From positions 62,001 to 126,000 of the forward strand of contig DASPNP010000032.1 of assembly GCA_035626475.1 (NCBI GenBank): a stretch of DNA of 64,000 nt. The letters are read 5' to 3'. Below, one piece after another: positions 15,226-24,876 of the stretch; positions within the stretch are counted from its first letter, which is position 1; each line of letters opens with the position of its first letter. Both the position numbers and the translations under genes were made by a program. The notes under the pieces are model-generated. The model was not told the DNA's origin. It saw only the letters and a program-made list of their open reading frames with translations, and ran no database searches. This DNA is from DASPKT01 sp035626475 (GTDB taxonomy: Bacteria > Pseudomonadota > Alphaproteobacteria > Azospirillales > Azospirillaceae).

Positions 15226-15783
15226 ATGACCACGCACCATAATATAGTGGCCCCGGCCGGGAAAGCCGCCCTCCGGATTACCGGGACCAGGGTTGCCCCC
15301 CTTCTGGGTCTGGCCCTGCTGGCGCTGGCGGGCTGCGGGACGGATGACGGCTTCGTCGCCGGCTGCCCGAACGTCGCCGTGGTGCGCGACGCCGGGACCT
15401 TCGTGGCGGGCGATGCCGGCGGCCAGCTGGCGCACAAGGCGACCATGACCGGCTTCGGCGGCACCTGCGAGTATGACGAGACCGGCGTCACCGTGCGCGC
15501 CGACCTCGCGATCCGCGCCCAGAGCGGCCCGGCCTTCGCCGGCGGCGCCGCCTCCTACGAGTATTTCGTCGCCGTCACCGACGCCGACCGCAACGTGCTG
15601 GCCAAGCAGGTCTTCGCCACCAGCGTGAATCTCGCCGGCGGCACCGGCACCGTGACCGAGCGGCTGGTCCAGTTCATCCCCCTGCCCCCCACCGTCGACG
15701 GCCGCTACTACGAGGTCCTCGCCGGCTTCCAGCTGACGCCCGACCAGGTCGAGGCCAACCGGCGGATGAACGAGGGGCGGTGA
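15226..15783 (+). CDS. Hypothetical lipoprotein
   Basis: A 185-residue protein with a signal peptide and lipobox: hydrophobic APLLGLALLALAGC, lipidated cysteine at about residue 37. The mature part has two more cysteines (GCPNV and GTCEYDE), likely a disulfide in the periplasm, and beta-rich sequence without a domain I recognise. The ribosome site is weak. It is divergent from ispH and convergent with addA, with a family B repeat between. Probably an outer-membrane lipoprotein of unknown role. Confidence 0.72.
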   Translation: MTTHHNIVAPAGKAALRITGTRVAPLLGLALLALAGCGTDDGFVAGCPNVAVVRDAGTFVAGDAGGQLAHKATMTGFGGTCEYDETGVTVRADLAIRAQSGPAFAGGAASYEYFVAVTDADRNVLAKQVFATSVNLAGGTGTVTERLVQFIPLPPTVDGRYYEVLAGFQLTPDQVEANRRMNEGR

Positions 15784-15789
15784 CCATTC

Positions 15790-15992
15790 TATCCTTCTCC
15801 CCTTGCGGGAGAAGGATGGGATCCGCGCCGCAGGCGTGGGAGGATGAGGGGTCGGCCGCCCCGGGCGGACGTTCTCTATCCGACGATCAAGCTGAACCGG
15901 TGAGAAGGCCCGGGCTGCCGCCCGGTCCACCCCTCACCCTCCCCAAGCCATGGCTTGGGGCCCCATCCCTCTCCCGCAAGGGGCGAGGGATT
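15790..15992. repeat. Intergenic inverted repeat, family B (copy 2)
   Basis: The left hairpin TATCCTTCTCCCCTTGCGGG...AGAAGGAT begins 7 bases after the lipoprotein stop. The right arm CTCTCCCGCAAGGGGCGAGGGA ends 4 bases before the addA stop codon. The middle contains GGATGAGGGG and CCCCTCACCC phrases as in copy 1. It fills the whole 211-base gap. Confidence 0.85.
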
Positions 15993-15994
15993 TT

Positions 15995-18900
15995 TCACGG
16001 CGCCGCCGCGTCCAGCTTCTCCGCCGGCAGCTCCATCAGGAACGGGCCGTCGGTCCAGAGCAGCACGCAGCGCACCGGCCGGCCGGGATAGACGCTGGCG
16101 AGCGCCGCGCGGTAGGCGGCCAGCTGCGAGACGTACACGGCCGGCACATCCTCCACCCGGCGGGGCGGCGGGCGGTTGGTCTTGAAGTCGACGATCCAGA
16201 CCTCGTGCTCCGTCACCAGCAGCCGGTCGATCTGGCCGGACAGGGTGCGGTTGCCGACCGTGCCGACGATCGGCACCTCAGCCCGGCTGCCCGGCCCGAA
16301 CAGCGGCGCGAAGGCCGGGTCGTCCAGCACCCGCAGCGTCTCAGCCAGGATCTCCGCCTGCTCCTCCTCACCCAAAGCGTGGGCCGGCCGCGCCAGCCAG
16401 CGGGCGGCGGACAGCGGCCGGCGGGCGGGCTCCAGCTCCGGCAGCACCTGCAGCAGCTTGTGAATGAGACTGCCACGCTTGAAGCGGCGGCCATCGTCCT
16501 GGCCCAATGGCGAGCGCACCGCCGGCTCCTCGCCCTCGGGCCGGGACGGGGTGAGGGGGCGCGACGGGGTCGGCTCCTCGGGCGCTTGGCGGCGAGCCCA
16601 GTCCGGCAGGGCGGCGGGCGCATGCTCGGCCGCCTCGTCCAGCGCGTCGGCCCGCGGTGGCACGGTCTGCGGTTCCGTCAGGCGCAGCCCCTTGCCGGCC
16701 CAGCCCTGGGGCGAGACCTCGGTGAAGTCGAACTCGTGCTCCTCGGCGATGCCGGCCAGCGCCTGCTCGGCCAGCCGGTACCAGCTGCCGTCCCCGGCCT
16801 TGCGGGCGCCTTCCCAGCCGCAGATGTGCAGCCGGTCCTCGGCCCGGGTCAGAGCGACATAGAGCAGGCGGCGGTATTCCTGATCGCGCAGCTGGTCGGC
16901 GGCGGCGCGGGCGACACGGCAGGCGCCGTCCTCAAGCGCCCGGCGCGGCGCGAAGAGCGGGACGGTGCGGGCGCCCTTGCCGTCCGGCCAGAGGATGCGC
17001 GGCCCCTTGTCCGGCAAGCCGGTCGTGTCGGGCAGGATCACGACCGGCGCCTGCAGCCCCTTGGAGCCGTGGACCGTCATGATGCGGACCATGCCGCCAC
17101 CGGGACCGCCACCGGTCTCCAACTCGCGCTTCACCTCCGCCTCGCCGGCCTCCAGCCAGTGCAGGAAGCCCTCCAGCGAAGGCACGTGGCTGCGCTCGAA
17201 GAGCAGGCAGGAGGCGAGGAACTCGTCCAGCGGGTCGATCGCCTCGGAGCCCAGCCGCGCCAGCACCGCGCGCCGGCCGCTGACCGGGTCGGCGGGGCAG
17301 GGGCGGGCCAGCGCGCCGGCGAACAGCTCGTAGGGCGCGCGGAAGTCGGTCTCGGCCAGCAGCCCGGCCAGCCAGTCGCGGGCGGGGGCGAGATCCGGCT
17401 CAAGGTCTGCTTTCGCCCGCAGCGCCGGCCAGAGATGGCCGCGGCGGCCATGCGCCACGCGGAACAGCTGCTCTTCGCTGAGACCCACCATCGGGCTCTT
17501 GAGCACGGTGGCGAGCGTCAGATCGTCTTCCGGCAGCAGCAGGAAGCGGCCCAGCGCCACCAAATCCATGACCGCCAGCTGCTCGGTCAGCACCATGCGG
17601 TCGACGCCGGCGACCGGCACCCGCCGGTCCTTCAGCGCCCGCACCAGCTGCTGCACGAAGGCGTTGCGGCGGCGGACCAGCACCATGACGTCGCCGGGCA
17701 CCAGCGCGCGGCCGCGCGCCTCCAGCACCTCGCCCGTATCGAGCCAGCGCCTGATCTGGTCGGCGATGACGGATGCCAGGCGCGCCAGCGGCTGGTCCAG
17801 GCTCTCGCGCTCCAGCGGCGGGCTCCAGGGCAGGGGCTCCGCCTTGTCGCCGGGGCCGACGGCGGGCCAGAGCTCCACCCGTCCGGCCATGCCGCGGCGG
17901 AAGGGCACATGCCGGATGGCGGCGGCCGGGTCGCCGGCCACGCCGTCGCGCGCGGCGGGCAGGGCGAAGACCTCGTCCACCGCCTTGAGCACGGCACCGA
18001 CGGAGCGGAAGCTCACCTCCAGATCGATGCCGGACCAGGAGCCTTTGGCGCCCGAGACCTTGTCCTCGAAATGCCGGCGCATGCGGCTGAACTCGGCCGG
18101 GTCGGCACGCTGGAAGCTGAAGATGCTCTGCTTGTCGTCGCCGACCACGAACAGGGTGCGCACGCAGCCGTCGGCGCGGGTGCCCTCGCCGGCGAAGAAC
18201 TCCTCGGCGATGGCGGCGACCACCTGCCACTGCTCGGGATTGGTGTCCTGCGCCTCGTCGATCAGCACGTGGTCCAGGCCGCCGTCGAGCTTGAACAGGA
18301 CCCAGGCGCAGGCGCCGCGCCGCGCATCCTCCGACAGCAGCCGGCCCGAGGTCAGGATCAGGTCGTCGAAATCCAGCAGGGCGCGGGCATCCTTCAGCCG
18401 CTGGTACGCCTCCAACATCGCCTCGGCCAGGGTCAGCAGCGCCGCCGTGTGGGTGGCGACGCCGACGCATTTCAGCCGCTCCATCACCTCCAGCAGCCGG
18501 TTCGCCTCCGCCTCCAGCGCCTCCAGCGCGCCGGGATGGCCGGCCGCCGCCTTCTTGCCCAGCAGCGTCTTGCGGATCGAGCCCTCGGCCGTGAGGAACT
18601 GGCGGCCATAGTCACGGAAGCCCTGCGCCCGGCGCTCCGCCCGGTCCAGCCAGTCCTGCAGGGCGATGCCGCGCTTGCCGTCGGTCTCGGAACTGGCCGC
18701 CAGCGCCTTGCAGGCACCGCGCAGGCCCAGATCGTCGAAGGCGCCGTCGCGGCAGGACTCCGCGACCACGCTCTCCTCATCCTCGTGCCGGCCCACTTTA
18801 AGGAAGCGGTAGACCGCGTCGATCGTGCCCTCCAGCCCGCCATGCCGGTCCAGGATGCGGCGGATGCGCCCGCGCTCCCGGGTCAGCTCCGCCATCAGCT

Positions 18901-19507
18901 CGGCGAAGCCGTCCTCCTGCACGCCGCCGGCGATGCGCGCCACGGCCTTGCCCAGCGGCCCGTCGGGTTCGGCCCGCGCCGCCTCCAGCAGATGCGCCTG
19001 CGCTTCCGCCAGCAGCTCCGCCGCCGTGCGGTCATCCATGACCTCGAAGTTGGGCGGCAGCCCGGCTTCCAGCGGGAAGCGGCGCAGCAGGGACTGGCAG
19101 AAGGCGTGGATGGTCTGGATCTTCATGCCGCCCGGCGTGTCCAGCACGCGGGCGAACAGGCGGCGGGCGGCGGTGCGCTGCTCCGCCGTCGGGCGCAGGC
19201 CGGTCAGCTCGAACAGCCGCTCGTCCAGCTGACCGTCGGACATGACCGCCCAATGGGCCAGCTTGTCGGCAATGCGGTTGGACATCTCCGCCGCGGCCGC
19301 CTTGGTGAAGGTCAGGCAGAGGATGCGGGCCGGCGGAGTGCCGGCCAGCATCAGCCGCAGCACCCGGTCGGTCAGCACCTTGGTCTTGCCGGTGCCGGCC
19401 GAAGCGCCCACCCAGACGCTGCTCTCCGGGTCGGACGCGCGGCGCTGCTTGACGTTCGGGTCGACCGGCACGGGATCGCGCGCCAGCAATGACAGCAGGT
19501 CGGTCAT
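15995..19507 (-). CDS. addA: Double-strand break repair helicase-nuclease AddA
   Basis: A 1170-residue subunit of the AddAB helicase-nuclease, which processes double-strand ends for RecA loading. UvrD-type helicase motifs are visible: Walker A GASAGTGKT (34-42), LTFTKAAAAEMSNRI, Walker B HVLIDEAQDTNPEQW, and MTVHGSKGLQAPVVIL. The C-terminal RecB-type nuclease motif WIVDFKT (D about 1107) is intact. The ATG at 19507 overlaps the addB stop. The last gene of a five-gene operon tsaE-amgK-murU-addB-addA, all joined by overlapping start/stop codons. Read-through ends in a family B repeat. Confidence 0.97.
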   Translation of the reverse strand: MTDLLSLLARDPVPVDPNVKQRRASDPESSVWVGASAGTGKTKVLTDRVLRLMLAGTPPARILCLTFTKAAAAEMSNRIADKLAHWAVMSDGQLDERLFELTGLRPTAEQRTAARRLFARVLDTPGGMKIQTIHAFCQSLLRRFPLEAGLPPNFEVMDDRTAAELLAEAQAHLLEAARAEPDGPLGKAVARIAGGVQEDGFAELMAELTRERGRIRRILDRHGGLEGTIDAVYRFLKVGRHEDEESVVAESCRDGAFDDLGLRGACKALAASSETDGKRGIALQDWLDRAERRAQGFRDYGRQFLTAEGSIRKTLLGKKAAAGHPGALEALEAEANRLLEVMERLKCVGVATHTAALLTLAEAMLEAYQRLKDARALLDFDDLILTSGRLLSEDARRGACAWVLFKLDGGLDHVLIDEAQDTNPEQWQVVAAIAEEFFAGEGTRADGCVRTLFVVGDDKQSIFSFQRADPAEFSRMRRHFEDKVSGAKGSWSGIDLEVSFRSVGAVLKAVDEVFALPAARDGVAGDPAAAIRHVPFRRGMAGRVELWPAVGPGDKAEPLPWSPPLERESLDQPLARLASVIADQIRRWLDTGEVLEARGRALVPGDVMVLVRRRNAFVQQLVRALKDRRVPVAGVDRMVLTEQLAVMDLVALGRFLLLPEDDLTLATVLKSPMVGLSEEQLFRVAHGRRGHLWPALRAKADLEPDLAPARDWLAGLLAETDFRAPYELFAGALARPCPADPVSGRRAVLARLGSEAIDPLDEFLASCLLFERSHVPSLEGFLHWLEAGEAEVKRELETGGGPGGGMVRIMTVHGSKGLQAPVVILPDTTGLPDKGPRILWPDGKGARTVPLFAPRRALEDGACRVARAAADQLRDQEYRRLLYVALTRAEDRLHICGWEGARKAGDGSWYRLAEQALAGIAEEHEFDFTEVSPQGWAGKGLRLTEPQTVPPRADALDEAAEHAPAALPDWARRQAPEEPTPSRPLTPSRPEGEEPAVRSPLGQDDGRRFKRGSLIHKLLQVLPELEPARRPLSAARWLARPAHALGEEEQAEILAETLRVLDDPAFAPLFGPGSRAEVPIVGTVGNRTLSGQIDRLLVTEHEVWIVDFKTNRPPPRRVEDVPAVYVSQLAAYRAALASVYPGRPVRCVLLWTDGPFLMELPAEKLDAAAP

Positions 19508-22491
19508 TCCGAACCCTCCCCGCCGCCGGCGGACCATTCCTGCACCCGGGCGAGGTGCGCGTAGTCCGTGTAGCGCGGCGCCCAGCCCGGCCGGGGTTGC
19601 GAGCGGTAGGGCGTGGCCGGATCGTCGAAAGCGGCGACCAGCGCCTCCAGCCCGGCCCGCGCCTCCTCGGCCAGCTTTCCGGGGTCGCCCTTCACCGGCT
19701 TCTCCTCGCCGGCCGGCTCGCCTCCGGTCAGGCGCCAGAAGCTCAGCTCCGCCACCCGCTCGGCCGATATGCCGGGGAAGCCGCCGGCCAGCGCGATGGC
19801 GGCCTCCAGCGGCAGCTGCGGCGCGAAGCCCAGCTCCACCTGCTTGGTGCTGGGCGGCTCGCCGGTTTTGTAGTCGATCAGCACCAGCCCGCCATCGGCG
19901 GCGCGGTCGATGCGGTCAGCCTTGGCGGTCAGCAGGAAGGTCCCGCCCGGCGCCTGGATCTCCAGCGTGCCGGTCGTCTCCGTGTCCAGCGGCGCGTAGC
20001 CGGCCGCCCGGCGCTCGCGCTCCTGGGCGATGAACCAGGCGGCGATCTTCTCGAAGCGCGGCCACCAGAAGGCGTGCACGCCCGGCCGGTCGATCAACGG
20101 GGCGAAGGTCTCACGCCCGATCGCCAGCAGCCGTTCCAGCGCGTCGCCGGGGAGGTTCCCGGGATGCGCCTCGATGAACAGTTCCAGCGCCCGGTGAATG
20201 AACTCGCCCTTGTCCGCCGCGCCGGGGTCCTCGTCCAGCGGGTCCAGCTTGGAGAGGCGCAGCACATGCCGGGCATAGACGGCGTAGGGGTCGCGCATCC
20301 AGGTCTCGATCTGGGTCACCGACAGGCGGCGGGGCCGCGCCGCCACCGGCGGGGTCGGGGCCGGGGCCTCGCAGGGGCGCACCTGATCGGGCCGGTCCAG
20401 CGCCGCCTGCCAGCCCAGCAGCTCGCCCATCGACCGGGTCAAATCGTCGGGCCGGCCCACGCGCCGCAGCACCGTGTCCAGCCGCAGCAGCCAGCGCGAC
20501 GGCACGGTCGGCGTGCCCTCCACCCGCTCTGCCCGGCTCAGCACCACCTCGGCGGCACCGGCCGCCTGGGCGAAGTCGTGGGCGGTCTGGCCCAGCTGCC
20601 GTTCGGGCGAGGGCAGGCCGAACTGCTTGCGCATCGGCCTGCTCATCCAGGGGTCGACGCCCGGCTGCGGCGGCCAGGTGGTCTCGTTCAAGCCGCCCAG
20701 GATCATCAGGTCGAACTGCTGCAACCGCGCCTCGAGCAGCCCGAGGATGTGCAGCCGGGGATGCAGGCCGTAGCGCGGCCGCACCGCCTTGGCCGCCATC
20801 AGCGCCTCCAGCACGGCGGCGTAGTCGGGGCCGGCCAGGGCGGGGAAGTCGTGGCCGGCGTCGCGCAACTCGTCGATGAAGCGGGCGGCGGCCTCGCCGT
20901 CGTCCCCGCGCCAGAGCCGCCCGTCGCCCGAGACAATGTCGGTCATGGCCAGGGTCTCGGCGGCGGCGACGTGCAGGCGCAGCCAGTCGGAGAGGGGCAG
21001 GGCGGGGCCGGCCATGGCGTCGGCCAGGGGCCCGAGGACGCCCTGCAGCCGGTCGACGAAGGCCAGCAGCTTCTCGCGGCCATCCTCGCGGTCGAAGCGC
21101 CGGTCCTCGGCCGCGCGCAGGGCGGATCGCAGCCCTTCGAACCCCTCGGCCGGGCGGGGACCGCGCAGGGCGGCGCGCTCCAGATCGCGCACCAGCCGGC
21201 GGAACTCGGCCGTCGGCAGCCCGCCGGAGGACAGCGGATGCTTGGCGAGTGACAGCAATGACAGCGGCGCCGGCGCCGCCGCCCAGTCGGCCAGCAGCCG
21301 GAGATAGGAGCCGACCGGCGTCTCGGTGAGCGGCCGGCCGGCGGAATCATCCACCTCCACGCCCCAGCGCCTGAGCTCCATGGCGACGCGGCGGGCGAGG
21401 CCGCGGTCGGGCGTCACCAGCGCCGCCGTGCGCTCCGGCACCTCCAGCGCCTCGCGCATCAGCAGGGCGATGGCGCCCGCTTCCTCCTGCGGGGTCGGCG
21501 CGTCCAGCCGGCGCAGACCCGTCAGCGCCGCAGCGTCCACCGCCTGCAGTTCGCGCCAGGCCTCCGTCGTGTCGGCCGGGCGCAGCGCCTCGGCGATCAG
21601 CCGGGCGCGGGCGGGGTGGGAACGGGGCTTGAGGTCGGGGGGTACCGGCCAGGGACGCACCTCGGCGCGGGAAATTTCCAGATGCTCCAACAGGCGTGAC
21701 AGGCCGAACTGGGGATGCCCCTCGTCCAGCCCGGCCCAGGCAACCTCGTCCATCTCCGCATCCAGGCCCGGCAGCACCACCGCCCCCCGGGGCAGGCGGG
21801 AGACCACCTTCAGCAGGTCGGCGGTGGCGGGGATGGAGCCGGTGGACCCGGCGGCGATGACGGGGCCCGAAGGCGGATTGGCTTCCCAGGCCCTCGCGAG
21901 CGAGGTCAGGCGGCGGTCGCGCTCCAGCGCCGGGTCCACCGCCTCCTCGTCCGCCAGCACGGCGGGCCAGGCCTCGGTCAGGATCTTCAGGAAGTCGAGG
22001 GTGAGCTGCCAGTGCTCGGCATGGTCCTCGGGCGCCAGGGCCTTGAGGGCGGCCGGGTCCAGCCGCTCGGTCTGGATCTCGTCCAGCAGCTTGCCCAGCT
22101 CCCGCGCCAGCCGGGCCGCCTGGGCGGTGGTGGCGGCGAGGTTCGGCACGCGCTTCACCAGCCGGGTCAGCAGCAGCTGGCGGCGCAAGGACCCGATCGC
22201 CGGCGCCTCGTCCAGCGCGGCGCCGCCGGCCGGCAGCCCCTCCAGCGACAGCGCCACCTCGTCGGCGTCGACGTCGCCCAGCGCGGTCAGGCGGGGCAGC
22301 AGCACCGGCCGGCCCTCGGACTGGCGCAGGAACGCCTCGCGCAGGGAGCGGACGGCGCGGGCGGTGGGCAGCAGGATGGTGGCCTGCGACAGGGCCAGAG
22401 GGTCGTCGCCGATCTCCGCCCGGATGCCCGCCGCCAGCGCGTCGACGAAAGGCATCCCCGGCGGGATGGTATGGACCCGCGGGCCCGCCAT
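19504..22491 (-). CDS. addB: Double-strand break repair protein AddB
   Basis: A 995-residue partner of AddA, alphaproteobacterial type. The C-terminal RecB-like nuclease domain has the motif GLVLIDYKTGEPPS near residue 875. The N-terminal helicase-like part is degenerate and has no canonical Walker A, as usual for this branch, so strand opening is probably driven by AddA alone. Start and stop overlap murU and addA by a few bases, so stoichiometric translation is expected. Confidence 0.96.
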   Translation of the reverse strand: MAGPRVHTIPPGMPFVDALAAGIRAEIGDDPLALSQATILLPTARAVRSLREAFLRQSEGRPVLLPRLTALGDVDADEVALSLEGLPAGGAALDEAPAIGSLRRQLLLTRLVKRVPNLAATTAQAARLARELGKLLDEIQTERLDPAALKALAPEDHAEHWQLTLDFLKILTEAWPAVLADEEAVDPALERDRRLTSLARAWEANPPSGPVIAAGSTGSIPATADLLKVVSRLPRGAVVLPGLDAEMDEVAWAGLDEGHPQFGLSRLLEHLEISRAEVRPWPVPPDLKPRSHPARARLIAEALRPADTTEAWRELQAVDAAALTGLRRLDAPTPQEEAGAIALLMREALEVPERTAALVTPDRGLARRVAMELRRWGVEVDDSAGRPLTETPVGSYLRLLADWAAAPAPLSLLSLAKHPLSSGGLPTAEFRRLVRDLERAALRGPRPAEGFEGLRSALRAAEDRRFDREDGREKLLAFVDRLQGVLGPLADAMAGPALPLSDWLRLHVAAAETLAMTDIVSGDGRLWRGDDGEAAARFIDELRDAGHDFPALAGPDYAAVLEALMAAKAVRPRYGLHPRLHILGLLEARLQQFDLMILGGLNETTWPPQPGVDPWMSRPMRKQFGLPSPERQLGQTAHDFAQAAGAAEVVLSRAERVEGTPTVPSRWLLRLDTVLRRVGRPDDLTRSMGELLGWQAALDRPDQVRPCEAPAPTPPVAARPRRLSVTQIETWMRDPYAVYARHVLRLSKLDPLDEDPGAADKGEFIHRALELFIEAHPGNLPGDALERLLAIGRETFAPLIDRPGVHAFWWPRFEKIAAWFIAQERERRAAGYAPLDTETTGTLEIQAPGGTFLLTAKADRIDRAADGGLVLIDYKTGEPPSTKQVELGFAPQLPLEAAIALAGGFPGISAERVAELSFWRLTGGEPAGEEKPVKGDPGKLAEEARAGLEALVAAFDDPATPYRSQPRPGWAPRYTDYAHLARVQEWSAGGGEGSE

Positions 22492-23234
22492 CAGGGCTCC
22501 ACCGTCTGCGGCTGGCTCAGGGGGGCGCGGCGGCCGATCAGCCCCTCGACCTCCTCCAGCGCCTCGGGCGTGCCGACATGGAACCAGACGCCGTCATGGC
22601 GGATGCCGTGGAGGCGGCCCGCCGCCTCGGCCTTGTGCCACAGCTCGGTGTTGGAGCGCTTGCCCGGGGTGAGGCCGCGGTAAAGCTCGGGCTTGATGAT
22701 CTGCACGCCGGCATAGACGAAGGGCGCGATCTCGTCCGCCTGGCGGAAGCGGGCCGCGCCGTCCGGCTCCATATGGTAGTCGCCGCGCCCCTCATAGCCG
22801 ACCGCCGCGACCGTGGGCATCAGCAGCAGCAGCGCGTCCATGCGCTCCGGGTCCCAGCAGCGCGCCATGCGGGTCAGCGCCGGGGTCGGCCCGTCCAGCC
22901 ACATGATGTCGGCATTGACCGTGAAGAAGGGCTCGTTCCCCAGCTTGTCCAGCGCATGGACCACGCCGCCGGCGGTCTCCAGCAGCTCCGCCTCGGGCGA
23001 CAGCACGATGCGCGGGCGCTGCCGTCCGGCCAGATGCTCGCCGATCATGTGCCCGAGATGGTGGGAGTTCACCACCGCCGTGCCGACGCCGGCCTCCTCC
23101 AGCCGGTCCAGCGCGCGGTCCAGCATGGTGCGGCCCGCGACCTCGATGAGCGGCTTCGGGCGGGTCAGCGTCAGCGGCCGCATGCGCAGGCCCAGGCCGG
23201 CGGCCAGGACCATGGCGTGGGTGGGCATGCTCAT
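22491..23234 (-). CDS. murU: Nucleotidyltransferase, MurNAc-1-phosphate uridylyltransferase type
   Basis: A 247-residue nucleotidyltransferase with the N-terminal AMVLAAGLGLRMRPLTLTRPKPLIEVAG signature. Next to AmgK this is MurU, which converts MurNAc-1-phosphate to UDP-MurNAc in the peptidoglycan-recycling bypass. That bypass avoids the fosfomycin-sensitive MurA step. Substrate assignment rests on the amgK neighbour and family resemblance. Starts at 23234 or 23228 are both possible; the first overlaps the amgK stop as ATGA. Confidence 0.88.
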   Translation of the reverse strand: MSMPTHAMVLAAGLGLRMRPLTLTRPKPLIEVAGRTMLDRALDRLEEAGVGTAVVNSHHLGHMIGEHLAGRQRPRIVLSPEAELLETAGGVVHALDKLGNEPFFTVNADIMWLDGPTPALTRMARCWDPERMDALLLLMPTVAAVGYEGRGDYHMEPDGAARFRQADEIAPFVYAGVQIIKPELYRGLTPGKRSNTELWHKAEAAGRLHGIRHDGVWFHVGTPEALEEVEGLIGRRAPLSQPQTVEP

Positions 23235-24274
23235 CGACCGGAAACTCCCAGGATCTGCGGAATGGCCCCGTCGGGGGGCAGATGAGTCTGTACCCAGGCG
23301 CGAACCGGCGCCAGGGCGGGGTCGGACAGCTTGGCGGTCAGCTGGCCCCAGACGCGGGGCAGGAAGCCCAGCTGGCGGGCGCTTCCCCCCGCCGCCCGCT
23401 GCGCCTCGGCCAGCTGCGCCACGCGGCCGACGATGCGGGCGTGGCGCACGGCGCCCAGGACGGCATAGGAGCGGCCGAAGGCGGCGCGGTCAAGGGCGGG
23501 GAAGGCGTCCAGGTAGCGCGCCACCATGGCCGCCTGGATGGTGGGGTCGACGTCGCGCCGGGCGTCCTCCAGCAGCGACAGCAAATCGTAGGAGACCGGG
23601 CCGATGCCGGCGTCCTGATAGTCCAGCAGGCCGCAGGACGCCACGCCGGGCCGCCCCTCCAGATGCATCAGATTGCCCGGATGGTAGTCGCGCAGCAGCA
23701 GGCTGTCCGGCACGCCGAAGGCATCGTCCAGGACGGCGGCCCAGGCGTCGGCCAGAGCACGGCGGTCGGACTCGCCCAGCGGCCGGCCGATGGCGGCCGG
23801 GACATAGGCGTCGGCGAAGAGCATGACCTGCTCCAGGAACAGGCCCTTGTCGTAGAGCGGCAGCCCGCCCTCGTCTCGGAATCCCCGATGCAGGGCGACC
23901 AGCACGTCGGTGGCGCGCTCGTACAGCGGCAGGGCCGGCACGGCGCCGCCGTCCAGCATCGCCGCGTAGGTGGCGTCGCCGAAATCCTCTAGCAGCAGCA
24001 GGCCGGCCGGTTCGTCGGCGCCGTAGATCACCGGGGCGGAGAGGCCGAGGCCCGACAGGATGCCGCCGATCTGGACGAAGGGCGGCACCTGCGCCGCCGC
24101 GGCGCCCGGCGCGTCCATCAGGATGGCGCGGCGCCCGTCCATCTCCAGCCGCTCGTAGCGGCGGGACGACCAGTCGGCGCCCATGGCCCGGCGCAGCGCG
24201 CGGCCCCAGCCGATCCCGGCCAGGAATCGGATGATCTCGGTCTCGCGGGGCTCTTGCAATGCGGCGGTGCTCAT
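23231..24274 (-). CDS. amgK: Anomeric MurNAc/GlcNAc kinase
   Basis: A 347-residue kinase of the aminoglycoside-phosphotransferase fold. The catalytic loop is LLRDYHPGNLM and the metal site is GLLDYQDAGIGP. AmgK phosphorylates the anomeric position of MurNAc or GlcNAc released from the wall, and MurU then adds UMP. The pairing with murU and the tsaE-amgK-murU-addB-addA order strongly support the call over a generic phosphotransferase. It overlaps tsaE upstream and murU downstream. Confidence 0.88.
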   Translation of the reverse strand: MSTAALQEPRETEIIRFLAGIGWGRALRRAMGADWSSRRYERLEMDGRRAILMDAPGAAAAQVPPFVQIGGILSGLGLSAPVIYGADEPAGLLLLEDFGDATYAAMLDGGAVPALPLYERATDVLVALHRGFRDEGGLPLYDKGLFLEQVMLFADAYVPAAIGRPLGESDRRALADAWAAVLDDAFGVPDSLLLRDYHPGNLMHLEGRPGVASCGLLDYQDAGIGPVSYDLLSLLEDARRDVDPTIQAAMVARYLDAFPALDRAAFGRSYAVLGAVRHARIVGRVAQLAEAQRAAGGSARQLGFLPRVWGQLTAKLSDPALAPVRAWVQTHLPPDGAIPQILGVSGR

Positions 24275-24738
24275 AGGGTCTCCAGACGGCCGGCCCAGGA
24301 GCCCTGGCCGGTGAGGTCGGCGCGGCGGGCGCCGTCGCCGGTGATGGTCAGGCGGATGTCCAGCCGGTCGTTTGGTGCCAGCCGGCCCAGCCGGTCAGGC
24401 CATTCGACCAGCGCCACCCCGCCGTCGCGCACCTCGTCCCAGCCCAGCTCCAGCACCTCGTCCGAGGATTTCAGCCGGTACAGGTCGAAGTGCCAGAGGG
24501 AAAAGGCGGGCAGCTCGTAGGTCTGGACCAGGGTGAAGGTGGGGCTCGGCACCTCCTCCTCCGCTCCGGCCAGGCTGCGGATGGCGGCACGCGCGAAGGC
24601 GGTCTTGCCGGCGCCGAGGTCGCCCGTCAGCGCCACCACATCGCCCGGCGCCAGGCGCGCGGCCACCCGCGCCGCCAGGGCTGATGTGGCGGCCTCGTCG
24701 GGCAGGTCGAAAGCGATGGTGGCGGACATGTCGGTCAT
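24271..24738 (-). CDS. tsaE: tRNA t6A biosynthesis ATPase TsaE
   Basis: A 155-residue P-loop ATPase that drives the TsaB-TsaD-TsaE threonylcarbamoyl-adenosine complex. Walker A is TGDLGAGKT; the family block EVPSPTFTLVQTYE and HFDLYRL follows, and WPDRLG near the C-terminus is typical. Two in-frame ATGs (24738, 24729) are three codons apart and I cannot decide between them. A much longer upstream frame has no start support. First gene of the addAB operon; tsaD and tsaB are not in the window. Confidence 0.95.
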   Translation of the reverse strand: MTDMSATIAFDLPDEAATSALAARVAARLAPGDVVALTGDLGAGKTAFARAAIRSLAGAEEEVPSPTFTLVQTYELPAFSLWHFDLYRLKSSDEVLELGWDEVRDGGVALVEWPDRLGRLAPNDRLDIRLTITGDGARRADLTGQGSWAGRLETL

Positions 24739-24876
24739 GGCGGAAACGAGTGTGGAGGCCCTGCCCCTTATGGGGCAAGCCCAACCTCTGGGACAAGTAA
24801 GGGCATGACGGGACGGTTTCCTTCCCCCGCGCCCGGTGTTATGGCAGCGGCCGCCGGAAAGATGGGGGAACGATCC

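Noticed and set aside
15950..19492. An 1180-residue plus-strand open frame
   Set aside because: Antisense shadow of addA. The protein is a low-complexity Arg/Ala/Gln/His sequence without motifs.
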